This document shows positions 21,355 to 32,361 of a stretch of 64,000 nt of DNA, one piece after another. The notes beneath the pieces were generated by a model. That model searched no databases, was not told the DNA's origin, and worked only from the letters and a program-made list of their open reading frames with translations. This DNA is from Poa pratensis (Eukaryota; Streptophyta; Magnoliopsida; Poales; Poaceae): NCBI GenBank assembly GCA_947311845.1, contig CAMZMU010000020.1, positions 38,397,904-38,461,903 on the forward strand. The letters are read 5' to 3'. Both the position numbers and the translations under genes were made by a program. Numbering within the stretch: the stretch's first letter is position 1; each line of letters opens with the position of its first letter.

Positions 21355-21962
21355 TCATTTGTGGACACAATCACCATTTACATCTGAGCCTGACGCACAA
21401 GCCGTGTTTGCGGCGCCTTCAGGCGACCGTGGACACTTGCAATGCTCAAGTAACGTAGAAAAGCAATAGCAGTACTCTGGCGACGGCAGATGAAACTGGA
21501 GATCATCTTCCCTTGGTGGCGACGGAGAATTGTGCATATAGTCGCCGCAACCTCTCCCCGGTGAGGTGGGAGAGCACAACGGTGAGGTCGGAGCGTAAGG
21601 TGGCGATGGAGAACTGTGCATAAAGTCGCAGCAACCTCTCCCCGGTGAGGTGGGAGAGTACACCGGTGAGTGGGGAGAGTATGCCGGTGACGTGGGAGAG
21701 TATGGCGGCGTGTACGGTAGTACACCGGTGACGTGGGGGAATGAATTGGCGTGCCCGGCATGTCCAGCGTCGAGCTGGGAGTGGACAACCATGGAGGCGT
21801 AGAGTCGGGGGAATTGGGCGACGCATTGGCAGATGAATTAGGGGTCCAGGAAGGATCACTAAGGTAGCCGGTAGGCGACAGAGGCGGTTGCTCTTGCTCG
21901 GCGTAAGGCGGAGATGGTAACGGCTCCACTGGGACTACGTCGGACAGCTCTGGCAGATCCAT
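21355..21962 (-). CDS. Proline-rich protein with RNA polymerase II CTD-like heptads, apparent frameshift
   Basis: ATG at 21962 ([20 protein letters not shown]) opens a Ser/Pro-rich frame with [27 protein letters not shown] and HSPTSPVYY. Near 21720 the CTD-like pattern moves to another frame: [17 protein letters not shown], then [22 protein letters not shown] and [23 protein letters not shown], ending at 21355. Two 59-bp units 82 bp apart (21517 and 21599) carry the repeat. Read as one gene it would need a single-base shift or a short intron. The YSPTSPx heptad is the consensus of the Rpb1 tail, but no polymerase domain is present. A TATATA stretch at about 22049 lies upstream on this strand. 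Function unknown; it may be a recently degraded gene. Confidence 0.55.
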
Positions 21963-22047
21963 CAATCACAGCTCTAGTAATTCGGGAATTGGGATGTAGC
22001 CATGTAGGGGTTTGCGTTCTTTGGCCGATGCGATGGGTATGGCTAGG

Positions 22048-22054
22048 TATATAT
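22048..22054 (-). promoter_or_regulatory. TATA-like element upstream of the CTD-like gene
   Basis: Minus-strand CATATATACC about 90 nt upstream of the ATG at 21962, the best core promoter candidate for that gene. Confidence 0.4.
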
Positions 22055-22139
22055 GGACAGAGAGAACAGATTGATATGATTCCGACTCGGTAACAGATCA
22101 ACAGTGGAAGAGCTGAACTCGATCGACCGTCCACATCCA

Positions 22140-23270
22140 CGGGTGAAGACTAACCAGATCAAAAGTGAAGCTCAGTATAAAGGCCACCGGTGGGTCTGTT
22201 CCAGCAATGCTGGTTGGACTCTTGGCCCAGAACTTGCCGCCGGTTGGCCGAGAGAGTGTTTGGTGCACCTGGTTTTGAATTTCTTTTGAAAATGGTTCTT
22301 TTCAGTTTTTTTAAATATAGACGGTATATATATTTGTGCAAAGTTTAAGTTGAAAATACTTCTTATTTTGGCCAACAGAAAATGAAAAATTTGTGGCTGT
22401 ATAAAGTAGTAGAAAATCCCCTATGTTGTCTCGAATTTGTCTTTTTGTGTAGCCTAAAATATAACGTGTTTTGAAATGAAATTTGTTGTATACATAGATA
22501 ATATATATGAACCCGTATAATTTTTTCCATATTTTTTTGAAACACAAAAGTGTGATTTTCAAATATTTAGAAAAAGCTGGATCACTCGTGCCTAGGTGCC
22601 AAAACAACTTTTCGCGATTGACCGCAATAGTGACGAGGAAGAGTTAGAGATTCCGCCGAGCTAAAAAAAAATAGACTGACAAGAGCTAAAGACTGACATG
22701 AGCTAAAAAGACTGGCAGGTGTCTACACCCAATCGGCTCTGGTTTTCTCTAGTTTTTATCTTTTTTAATCAGGTTTTTTGTTTGTTACTTGTTCTTCATG
22801 TTTTATTAATTTCACTACTTAGTCGGTATGAAATAAAGACCGACCAAATGTAATATAGTTTGTCCTCTGAATGACCAAGATGGTCTTGACATTCAAGACG
22901 TTCGAGTCAGAAACACAACTCTTCTTATTAAATAGTTTTCAAACTTCTTTGGGTGCATGTGTTTGGCAAAATCTTTTGAGGAGAAAGTAAATTGGCTAAA
23001 TCTAACACGTCGCAACAAAAGCATCGATTCCAGACGTCAGCAAAACAACACCCACGGTCTCTCCTTGGAAATCAGGGAATTCACACTTTTATGAATGTCT
23101 ATCGGGTACAAGGAGACTTTTCTTTTGTTTCAGATCATTCATTATTAAGGACCTTATATATTATATTATGGATAGATAAGTCGCTAGATGACACGACAAT
23201 TCAATACCAATATAAAGCTTTATACCTTATTGCTCCTCATAAAAGTGATACTATTCCAGAGGTAATAGGA
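22140..23270. other. AT-rich DNA without a recognised gene
   Basis: Short frames on both strands are low-complexity. No ends of a mobile element could be fixed. Confidence 0.4.
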
Positions 23271-23275
23271 GCATC

Positions 23276-23401
23276 CACTAGTAGGAAATAGCCTACTAGT
23301 GGCGTGCATTTTTAGTATTAGTGGCATGTGTTGGGCATGCCACTAGATTCACGTTACTGGTAATTTTTGCTGGTGGCGCACGCCACTAAAGTTTAGCAGT
23401 G
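23276..23401. mobile_element. Possible CACTA-type MITE (126 bp)
   Basis: Left CACTAGTAGG and right TTTAGCAGTG (CACTGCTAAA reversed), with TAGTGGCGTGC motifs in opposite orientation near each end. A matching 3-bp target duplication was not found (ATC against TCA), so the call is tentative. Confidence 0.45.
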
Positions 23402-23859
23402 TCATTTTATAGTAGGATCATGTTGATGCACCAAGTTTTTTTCTCTCTCTAATTTTAGATGGTCGTTGAAACATGTATTGCCCCCTTTTGCGGCCCGTGA
23501 GATGTTATCGTTGTGTAAACTTTGAACCTCAATAATAAAGTCAAAAGATCTAGTGCATCGCTTTGATGCAGAGGCCAGGGTGCTATCCCCATTTCGAAAA
23601 AATAATAGCATAGATAATGAGAAGATTATATCCGTACCAGACTTTTTAAATTTCCGCTGAATCACAAATGTTATTTCTTACGGCATTTGATTAGTTCATC
23701 TAATTAAACATGTAATTTTCTTCTCCTAAAGAAGTTGGGATACCATTGAGACTTCCATTGCATTGCATATGGCTTCTACATTGAGCTTTGTAAAGCATCT
23801 CAACAACGCATAGCTCACAACAAAAGTTACCATATGTACAACATGTTCATTATATATAA
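23402..23859. other. No gene recognised
   Basis: AT-rich intergenic sequence without supported ORFs or repeat ends. Confidence 0.35.
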
Positions 23860-24819
23860 CTAGTTGAATGCCCGTGCGTTGCCACGGGCCATTCAGAAAA
23901 ACATAGATGTAAACATAATACAATAAAGAAACTTACACGTATAGAAAGAGGATAGGCACATAATATTCTAAAAAAAAATACTTTACTTAAAATAAAATTT
24001 GATAGAAAATGATAATTTAAGAACATATGCATAAAAAATTATACAATAATATATCTCTAAAATTTGACTTTCCTCGTATCTTGGGTATAGTTTCAAGTAA
24101 TAGATTTCATATACATCGGTCTTATGTTGTACAAAAAGCTCTGTGTGACACTATTATGCATACGCTTCGCCTTGGTCATGTCACTCCCTTATGTCTTCAC
24201 ACTTGTCCCCGCACATACCATGTAAAACTATGTTAGCCTAAACTTTCATTTCCTCCAAATTTAATCCATATCCATGGTGTTTGCAAGTAGAACACGATTT
24301 TACCTTCAAAAAGAATAATCGAATTTTGCCATCCCGGTTGAATTCTTACAGAGGTAACTGATGTGTAGCGATTAACTGATTATTGCAAGCCACTAAAATA
24401 ATTGGAACATAATTCCCAGTATTCTAGTTTCCATAGTATTTACTGTGAAAATACAATATCAAAAGCAGTCTGACATGAAAATATACTTACACTTTAAATC
24501 TTATAGCAAACATGCACGTGCGCTACTACGGAATGCACTTTTTTGGGCCACGGATAATTTCATTTCAAAGTGTAAGTATATATCATTTTGCTATTGGGTT
24601 TTAGTCGACGTAGCGAAGCATTGTTTTCTTGTTTGATCGTGCTATAGTAAAAACCGTGCATTGTCATGAAGATACAAACATTTTACACTGTAAATATTTG
24701 AAATATATAACTTCCGACGTGTGGACCATGCTATGCCAATTTACACACCATGTGACGTCGCATGTTGATGTGTCCTGCATGGTGCCCAGCTGCCTGCCTA
24801 TGGTATATCCGTAACACCT
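23860..24819 (-). mobile_element. Helitron 3' end, minus orientation; 5' end not found
   Basis: Read on the minus strand, the sequence ends in a hairpin (CCCGTGG, loop, CACGGG) followed by CATTCAA and CTAG (23863-23860), then T. That is the Helitron 3' signature. The body to the right is AT-rich without Rep/helicase coding. No start with TC and matching context was recognised before the Copia LTR at 24820, so the extent is a guess. Confidence 0.5.
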
Positions 24820-25125
24820 TGTAAGTGAAAGGAATATGCCCGAGAGGCAATAATAAAGTGGTTATTATCTTATTCCATGTTTATGATACATGTTTATTTC
24901 TCATGCTGGAATTGTATTAATCGGAAACGTTAATACATGTGTGACTAATAAACAAGTAAGAGTTTCTATTGACGCCTCTCGTTTAACTAGCTCGTTGATT
25001 AACCGATGATCTAGGTTTCCTGATCATGAACACTGGATGTTGTTAATAACGGGATCACGTCATTAGGAGAATGATGTGATGAGCATACACCCGAAGTAGA
25101 TATAGCAATGCGATCAAGTCATTAA
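24820..25125 (+). mobile_element. Copia-type LTR fragment
   Basis: Begins TGTAAGTGAAAGGAATATGCCCGAG, a start I associate with an abundant Triticeae Copia LTR family. It continues with AATAAAGTGGTTATTATCTT and is cut at 25125 where a CACTA end begins. No internal coding follows. Confidence 0.6.
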
Positions 25126-25508
25126 CACTAGTAAAAAAACGAGTATTACAGTCGGTGACCAGCGGCGGTTATAGCAATTAAAAAAAGAAGAGGCTGCCAA
25201 ACGCTACACCTCAGCCGGTTATTTCAGATTAACCGTCTCCAAAGAAAAAACCGGCTCCTATAGTATGGTTTCCGGGGCGGCCTAAATGCAAACGCGCCTC
25301 CAAAAATCACTCAGCCGGGCGTGGGAAAAGCCCGGCGCCGATAATATGAGGGCCGCAATCGGGCAAAATAACTGAGCCGCCTACGATATTTCGTGCGGTG
25401 GGTCAGAAAAAAGGCAGCCTCCAATGATATCGACATAAATAAAAAAAAGACATCAAAGTCTCTGCAGAAAATTTGATCACAAATAAAATTGCAGAATGAA
25501 ATATTGCA
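25126..25508 (+). mobile_element. CACTA element 5' end and subterminal region
   Basis: CACTAGTAAAAAAACGAG at 25126 is a CACTA terminus. It is followed by GCCGG/CCGGC-rich repeats (CAGCCGGTTA, ACCGGCTCC, CAGCCGGGCG, GCCCGGCGCCG) as in CACTA subterminal regions. A hAT element interrupts it at 25517. The other terminus was not identified. Confidence 0.65.
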
Positions 25509-25650
25509 TTACTAGTCAGGGTGCAGGTGGGAGTGGGCTGCCCACGGCGCCCACAGCCCAAGCCCACGTAATATCGTACATGGACTCCCACGGGTAGGAG
25601 GCAAAATTATGTGGTATTCGTGGGACTGCACACATTCCCCACGTTGAGCC

Positions 25651-27932
25651 TGTAGAATTATGAGATATGCGGAATTGGTGGATGTTTTATTAAGCCTCGG
25701 GGGCGAGTATATATAGGCGTACATGGGGTCATCTTGGAGTACAAGACAAGACACGAGAGTCCTATCTATCCTAGACTACTGCCTAAACGTACAGCCGTAC
25801 GTATACTCTAACACTCCCCCGCAGTCGTAGCGGGAGCGTCGTGAACAACATGAACGACGTGGACGGTCAGACTGGAGATAAACCGAAGTAGACCCAGAAG
25901 GCTGACACCCCCCCGCAGTCGTAGCGGGAGCGTCGTGGTCGATGTCGCGGCGCGGATGTTTGGACTGGAGAGGAAGCAGATGAGAGCTCAGGCGAGGTGG
26001 TAGCCCTTGTGCCGATGTCGAGGGAGCCGAGAGCATGAGGCGATGCCGAGGTCGAGGTAGCCGTTGCGAGGAGATGCCGTGGTCGATGTCGTGGTCGGAG
26101 ATGCCGGTGTCGATGTAGCCGCACATGAAGCCGCGGGCGCGAAGAAGGCGCCATGGTGATGATGACGGAGACGCGTCGAGGGCAGTCGTCGAGGAAGTCG
26201 ATGCCGAGGTCGATGCAGTCCGAACCGTCGAGGATGATGTGCAGCCATAGTTGTGCCAGAACTAGGCGCACGCCGGGGGCGTAGGCATACTACGGTTTTG
26301 CCAGAACCAGGTATGCAAGAAGAATCGTCGTGGACGCGGTCGAGGCAGTCGTAGGAGTCGATGCCGAAGAAGACGTTGTCGATGCCGATGAAGACGAGGC
26401 GCCGATCCGAGCTTGCCAGGCACGGGGACGCATCGGCGACGAAGGCACGCAGCGGTGTTGCCAGCACCGAGCATGCGTAGAGCGGGACCAGTACGGTGTC
26501 GTGCCATGTCGGTGATAGACTAGCAGAGAAGGCTCCCGGACGGTTGCGAGGCGCAGAGCGGCGAAGACGGGGAAGAGCCGATGCAGTCCGCGGTTGTCGG
26601 AGTAGACGCGAGGGTGGACGATGGCGATGCCGAGGAGGCGGCGTAGCCGGGGTGCAGGCGCTGCCGAGGAGGCGTTGCCAGGCGGTGGCGATGACGTTGG
26701 CGACGAAGTTGTACTGGACGAGGACGAAGGTGTAGGCGGCGAAACCAGCGGCGGCGAAGGCCGTGCAGGTTACGTGAGGAGGCGCGACGGCGGTACACGA
26801 ACGTGGCGATGAAGAGCCGACAGCTTGACGAAGACCATGCGCGGACGGCGGCGACCCGCGTCGTGGGAGCGACGCGGTGGTAGCCTGAGACGTCGGTGCG
26901 CGGGGACGGCGAGGTAGACCGCGTGTAGCAGCACTACGGTCCGGGGGGACGACGTAGCTGCCGTGCGCGAGTCGGTGCAGCGGCTTGAGGCCACCGGCGA
27001 CGTACGCACCAGGGAAGGCGCGCTCGAGGCCGGAGGGTGGACCAAGGCGGCGGCGCTGCGGCCCGAAGGGGCGACGCAACGGCAGCCCGTTGCTCGATCG
27101 GTGGTAGGCGTGCGTACTCGATGACGATCTTCACGGGATCCTGCGGAGGCGCGTGCAAACGGCGGATCAGGCCGGTCGCGTGGCCAGTGTGGCGACGTAT
27201 CGTAGGCGAGCGGGTGATCAATCCGATCGCCCGCAATGTCGGGGACGCTGCTTGCTGATGAGGTCGAAGGCGCAGCAGACCAAGGCGATGACGAAGATGG
27301 TGCAGAAGTCCCGATCGGAGCAGGCGGCGATGGTCGGCGCCGGGTGACGGGCGGGCAGATGCGCGGACAACGGCCATGCAGGCCGCCGCGTCGCGCTAGA
27401 CCGCCATGTCGGAGAAGACGCCTTGTGATCGCGCCGGTGTCGGAGTAGAGGCGCGCGAGGATCGACGGGCGGTGGGCGACGCAATCGGATCAATGATCGG
27501 TAAACCAAAAGCGAAAAACCGATCAAGAGATCGGAGGAAAAGACTTACAGGGCAGCCGATCACGGATCGGCGGACGGACCCTGCGTACGGGGTGCGCAGC
27601 CCCCGGCGGAGATCATGGAGATCGACCTCCCCGGGGGCAGCGCGGCGGAAGCGTGTCGACGGTCTAGCGTAGCGCCATGGGAGGCGGCGGCGCTAGGGTT
27701 GGGAGCGGCGGCGGCACTAGGGTTTTGGCGGCGGCGGCTCTAGGGTAGGATCGATTTAGACTGATACCATGTAGAATTATGAGATATGCGGAATTGGTGG
27801 ATGTTTTATTAATCCTCGGGGGCGAGTATATATAGGCGTATATGGGGTCATCTTGGAGTACAAGACAAGACACGAGAGTCCTATCTATCCTAGACTACTG
27901 CCTAAACGTACAGCCGTACGTATACTCTAACA
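25651..27932 (-). mobile_element. Young non-autonomous LTR retrotransposon with GC-rich cargo
   Basis: Two 163-bp LTRs (25651-25813 and 27770-27932) differ at two positions and are flanked by perfect GAGCC duplications (25646-25650, 27933-27937). The element is on the minus strand: LTRs run TGTTAGAGTATACG to ATAATTCTACA with TATATATA inside. The primer binding site TGGTATCAG (27769-27761) touches the LTR, and the polypurine tract GGGGGAG is at 25820-25814. The 1,956-bp interior is GC-rich and has no gag, protease, RT or integrase. Confidence 0.93.
25814..27769 (-). other. Cargo of the non-autonomous LTR element, unrecognised
   Basis: GC-rich DNA in which all frames are long on both strands. 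The longest is 363 codons on the minus strand (27079-25988), rich in Arg, Pro and Ser. Hydrophobic stretches such as FAAAGFAAYTFVLVQYNFVANVIATA (about 26.7 kb) and DFCTIFVIALVCCAFDLIS (about 27.3 kb) suggest captured exons of a membrane protein gene. I cannot assign a family. A 26-bp stretch beside the polypurine tract is repeated 95 bp inside (25817 and 25912). Confidence 0.45.
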
Positions 27933-28243
27933 GAGCCCACATCGAACGCAACTCGTTCCCCACATCGAACCATAAAGAAGGTGAGGCGCCGCCGGCAAGC
28001 TCCCCATGGCTGCCGCCGGCTAGCTCCACGGCCGCTACTCCTACCCATGGTCGATTCCCAGTCCTAGAGCAGCCGCCAGAGTGCCGGCGACGAGCACAGC
28101 CATGGCAGCCACAACTCCTCTGGATCTGGCGGACGGAGCTTGGTAGCCGCTACCCCTCCTTCCGGATAGTGAGGAAATATTGTGACCGGCGACAGCGGAG
28201 AGGTCAGAGCAGCTGATTGATGGCGGAGGATGATTTCTTCTTT

Positions 28244-28809
28244 GCCTTTTGCCCAATTTCTTGGTGTATCAAAGCTAAATTGTTATTTTTCAAGGCAGAG
28301 GGGCTGCAAACGATGAGAGTAAAGCAAGCTATTGATAGATATGCAGCTAGTACGGGGCAATTGATAAATCCTGGTAAATGTTCTATACAGTTCAGCAAAT
28401 CGTGCCCAGAAATGGTGCAAGATGAGGTGCGCTCAATACTGAACCATGGGTGAAACCTTCAGAGGGGACAATGAAACTGAATGTTGACGGCTCGTTCGTG
28501 CAGTCAGATGGAACAGCTGCTGCTGGGATGATCCTACGGGGTTACGATGGTGCTATAATTTTCTCATCATGTAGAGCTTTACAGCAGTGCGGCTCAGCTC
28601 TGGAAGCTGAACTCCGGGCGTTCATGGAGGGGATAGCTATGGCCAAGGAGCAGTGTCAAGAGCAGATCGTTGTTGAAACTGACAGCTCTGAAGTGGTACG
28701 AATGGTCATGAACAGAGAGCAAGATTTTTCTCCCCTGGGTCACTTAGTAGCGGAAGCAAGAAGCCTTGTATCATCAGGTTGCATAGCCGGTATTGGACAG
28801 CAGTATTAA
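28244..28809 (+). pseudogene. LINE reverse transcriptase end fused to RNase H domain
   Basis: Two overlapping frames. The first (to 28452) gives LLFFKAEGLQTMRVKQAIDRYAASTGQLINPGKCS and FSKSCPEMVQDEVRSIL, the thumb-side end of plant LINE RT. The second (28443-28809) gives WVKPSEGTMKLNVDGSF, a plant RNase H (RVT_3) domain with Asp in NVDGS, Glu in EAELRAF and Asp in VETDSSEV. It stops at IGQQY before the last catalytic segment. The usual zinc-binding region between RT and RNase H is missing, so this is an internally deleted remnant inside the hAT element. Confidence 0.8.
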
Positions 28810-29346
28810 TTTTTGTCAATAGCAGAATTTATTTAATTTTGATGTTTTGATCTTGCGTGATGATAAAGTCTGAAACAGTTTAGGTACATGTATAATGCAG
28901 TCTATTTTCGTAGTCTGGAATAATATGCGTACATGTACACTCCTTTGAAATCAATATACGTTAATATAGTGTGATAAATCTGGAATATTTTGTATTCTCA
29001 GTATTTTGTATGCTAGCTTTCCATCTGTACTTTGTTTACATGTGGGTAGCAAGCAAACAGCTGCAGTGATTCATATGCGGGCGTATGTGGGCTTCGTGGG
29101 CACCCACATATAGTTAGTGGGCTACAGCGGAACGCCCGTTTATCATGTGTGGGACTGTGTGGGTATTAAGCGGGAGCCCACGAGCAGTCCCACCTGCACC
29201 CTGTTTACTAGTAGATAATTAAAGGACGCTTCGTCATTACACCAAAAGCATCGATACAGAGTTTAAGTTGGAGATTACACCCGGAGATCAGAACCCAGCT
29301 CTAGCTAATTAGTCTACATCGTGCAAAAACGGCACTGATTCGGGGA

Positions 29347-30008
29347 CTACTTCGATGTCAGCCTGACTGATGAAGAAGTTCGAATTTTCGCGGGGCGGGA
29401 ATCGACGTCGCACACCGTTGGGACCGATGGGTCCTTGAACCTCGCCTTGACGGTGATGCCGAGTGGGCCGCCGGTCGCTTCCAGATCCAGCTGCTCCACC
29501 TTGCCGCCGAGTTTGGCGACGATGCGCTCGATGGATTTCTGCCCCCTGGCGCCATGAGGGATGCCGACTAATCTTAGCGTGCATACTTCGCCAAGCTCCG
29601 ACGGCCGACCAACATTATTGGTCGTCGACCCTTGGAAACGCATGAGGTGCAGGAAGTTGCAACGGGGGAACTGGTCGTTGTCGTTCATGTCGGGGTGGTC
29701 GCGGATGAACACGACGCTCTCGCCGCCGCAGTGGTAGCAGCGGTCTTGTAGTAGAACGACGTCGATGGGGTTGGTGAAGTGGATCCTCAGCATCCCGTTC
29801 CCATAGAAATCGAATACATACATGGGGTTTATGGGGAGTGCCTGCTGAAGCCCGCGTTGAGCCAGGCCTGCGCTGCATCGAGGGGAGAGCGCGACATGGA
29901 CCAGGCAAAGACACGGAGCGTGGCGTCTGCCGGGCGCGGAGGGTAATCTTGCTCCGCAGAGGCGGGTGGGAGCTTGAAGGTGGCCCTACCGAGCTTGAAG
30001 GAGGCCAT
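29347..30008 (-). pseudogene. Unrecognised minus-strand gene with Cys-rich motif, frameshifted
   Basis: ATG at 30008 (MASFKLGRATFKLPPASAEQDYPPRP) reads to a TAA near 29829 after AWLNAGFSRHSP. A second frame starts at once (MYVFDFYGNGMLRIHF) and runs to 29347. It contains LLQDRCYHCGGESVVFIRDHPDMND, CTLRLVGIPHGARGQKSIERIVAKLGG and LEATGGPLGITVKARFKDPS. A one- or two-base shift would join them into about 220 residues. CxxC followed by a spaced H hints at metal binding, and the layout recalls DUF4283-like cereal proteins, but I cannot assign it. A TATATTA on the minus strand at about 30084 suits a promoter. The hAT element lies just downstream. Confidence 0.5.
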
Positions 30009-30059
30009 TTGAGACGAGGTGCTTGGGGGAGATGTTGGTGGTGCTTGGGTGAGATGCAT

Positions 30060-30380
30060 ATGGGGGAAGAGGAGGGATAATATACCGGAAGGGGGTCGAT
30101 CGATTCATGAACTTGGGAGATGAAAATTAAAGGATCGGAATAAATTCTGGTGATGCATCCGACGGGACATGGCACTGGCGCTCTGAGGCGGCGTGTTGAC
30201 TGCCAAAGACCCAAGTTCCCACGCAACGCGATGGCCACGTACCGACGCTCTGTGGCGAGCTATCGAGTGGCACAGCCACAATTTTCCACGCGATGGGACA
30301 AGGCACTGTAGCACAGTTGATGGCACAGCCGTAATTGACTAGTGGCACAAACCCAATTTTCGTGGCGGCAAATTATAGAT
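30060..30380. other. Upstream region of the broken minus-strand gene; no other gene
   Basis: Contains the TATATTA candidate and short GC-rich frames on both strands that match no family I know. Confidence 0.35.
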
Positions 30381-30389
30381 GGTGATCTG

Positions 30390-31560
30390 AACTGAGATGG
30401 TCCGGTCATTTCCGGATGGTTCGGTTTAGTTCAGCATGACCGGCACTGGGACAGAAACGAAATTTTGTCATATTAATCTAATCATGTGCACGTGCCTTCG
30501 ATTATTGTACAAGCTTGACACGGTATCATATCGTGAGTATATAAGCATGATTTCAATTGTACAAGCCAAAGGCACAAATGCTATACATGAAAGATATCAA
30601 CACTTCTCAATGACATGGGGGACCGATAGTACGCTAACCCCACCTGTCATCGACGTGGTTGGGCTGCAGCGAAGTCCGGCCTTGTCAGGTCTGGTCGTCT
30701 CCGGGTGGTCTGGTTTTGTTCGGCTAAGTCTGGCATTAAGATATATACGAATTTTCGTCATTTCGAGCTAATCTTGTGCATATGGCTTTGATTATTGTAC
30801 AAGCTTGGCATGGTGTGTCGTTAGATTAAGTTAAAACGTACAAGACATAGCACAAATTTAAAAATGGTGTCATTCAAGAATAATGCTAGCAAGAAAGTCT
30901 CGATACATATCAGTGTGCACATACCTTGGAGTAAAACCAAACCAAGTTTTGTAACAAAAAATAGTAACTTTGACCTCATCTTCTGCACATACCTTGGATT
31001 ATCATTAAGATTGAACAGTGCGAATTAAAAGCTTTTTTACTTCATTAACAACATTTCTCTACAATTTTATGTAGGGAATCATTAAGGAAAGAAATAAAGA
31101 AAATGTAAAACTTGCCAAAATTAAATTCCCCTTAGCATTGATTCGTATTATGGGTAAGCTTAGATAATCCTAAAATATAGTTATCTAGCTTTTAAATTGT
31201 GAGTATATTAAGCATATTTGTAAAAGCCAAATGAACAAATTTAAAATGCCATACCCGAAGGATATCAACACGTCTCTGTGACATGGGGGACCGATAGCAC
31301 GCTAGCCCCGCCTGTCATCGACGTGGTTGGGATGCAGCCAAGTCCGGGCTTGTTCAGTCTGGTTGTCTCCGGGTGGTCCGTTTTTATTCGGCTAATCCGG
31401 CATTAAGGTACAAACGATTTTTCGTCATTCCGAGCTAATCTTGTGCATATGACTTTGATTATTGTACGAGATTGGCATGGTATCATGTTGTGGGTATATA
31501 ATCTTAAGTTAAATTGTACAAGGCAAGGCACAAATTTATAAACGGCAAGACATTCACAAA
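30390..31560. repeat. Three diverged copies of a dispersed repeat
   Basis: Blocks CATGGGGGACCGATAG-CACGCTA (30616 and 31278), CTGTCATCGACGTGGTTGGG, TCTCCGGGTGGTC and ATTATTGTACAAGCTTG (30500, 30790, 31460) recur in the same order. Spacings are about 290 and 662 bp, consistent with an old tandem duplication of a repeat. No coding potential. Confidence 0.75.
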
Positions 31561-32165
31561 TATAGGGCTATGTAATAAGAGAAGTCTGTGCACTTACAGT
31601 GCAAAACATCTTCCATATGTTGAGTACCCAAACCTTGTTTTGTAATAAAAAATAGTAATTTGGACATCATCTTGTGCACATGTCTTGGATTATCATTAAG
31701 ATTGAAACCAAAATTATGCCCAAGTTTTCACAAGCCTCTGATTTGCTTCAAAAAGTATAAAGGACCGGGGCCGTCACCCTTAAATGGTGTGAAACCTAGT
31801 GCAGGTCAACCATGTTTTTGTAGGATAATTGTAGGGGAAGTACACATATGTATATAATATCCTGAACTGTTGCGTGAACTCACATTTTAGCATATAAACT
31901 TGCCATCAATACGAATAATATTACAATGTGTCTACATAGGCCGTTCCGACATAATCCGGAACTCCCGGTTTGCTCATTTGAATTTGGCACTTAGTCGATT
32001 TGTCACTCACACATTTCATTTCGCCCCGTGTGCCAGCTTCCACCTATCCTATTTGATTTTTTGGGGCACATACCCCCATTTTTTCACTATTAGTTTGATA
32101 TTTTATGATTAGAGCCAAACCCGGAATCGTGGAGTATGTGTATCTGCAGTACAAAAGAAATATTG
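31561..32165. other. No gene recognised
   Basis: AT-rich; a TTTTGTAAT-AAAAAATAGTAA block (30950, 31640) repeats again, suggesting the repeat family extends here. Confidence 0.35.
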
Positions 32166-32167
32166 TA

Positions 32168-32290
32168 CTCACTCCGTTCCAAATTAGATGACTTTCATTT
32201 GTCTAGATGCGAACGTATCTAGATGTGTAACAAGTCTAGATACATCCGTATCTACACAAATGGAAGTCATCTATTTTAGAACGGAGGGAG
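32168..32290. mobile_element. Stowaway MITE
   Basis: CTCACTCCGTTCC to GGAACGGAGGGAG-type ends (AGAACGGAGGGAG here), TA on both sides, with complementary arms around TGTCTAGATGCGAACG and CATCCGTATCTACACA. Confidence 0.9.
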
Positions 32291-32361
32291 TAGTAGTAAA
32301 ATCGTGCTGTAACTGTCGTTCAGCCAAGTTTATGTGTATCTGTAGAGTATGCTCCTGTCTT

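Larger units (their letters stand above)
25517..29204. mobile_element. hAT-type element with nested LTR element and captured LINE piece
   Basis: Left end CAGGGTGCAGGTGGGA (25517) and right end TCCCACCTGCACCCTG (29188-29203) are 16-bp perfect inverted repeats. Eight-base copies of TTACTAGT lie at 25509-25516 and, after one extra T, at 29205-29212. TGGGCT/AGCCCA and GTGGG/CCCAC motifs recur in both subterminal regions. Removing the nested LTR element leaves about 1.4 kb. No hAT transposase was seen, so it is non-autonomous. Confidence 0.85.

Noticed and set aside
25988..27079. 363-codon minus-strand ORF as a real gene
   Set aside because: It lies within a GC-rich retrotransposon interior where several frames on both strands are long, and it has no family signature or conserved composition.
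24820..29300. tRNA or rRNA genes
   Set aside because: The TGGTATCAG sites are retrotransposon primer binding sites, complementary to tRNA ends, not tRNA genes.
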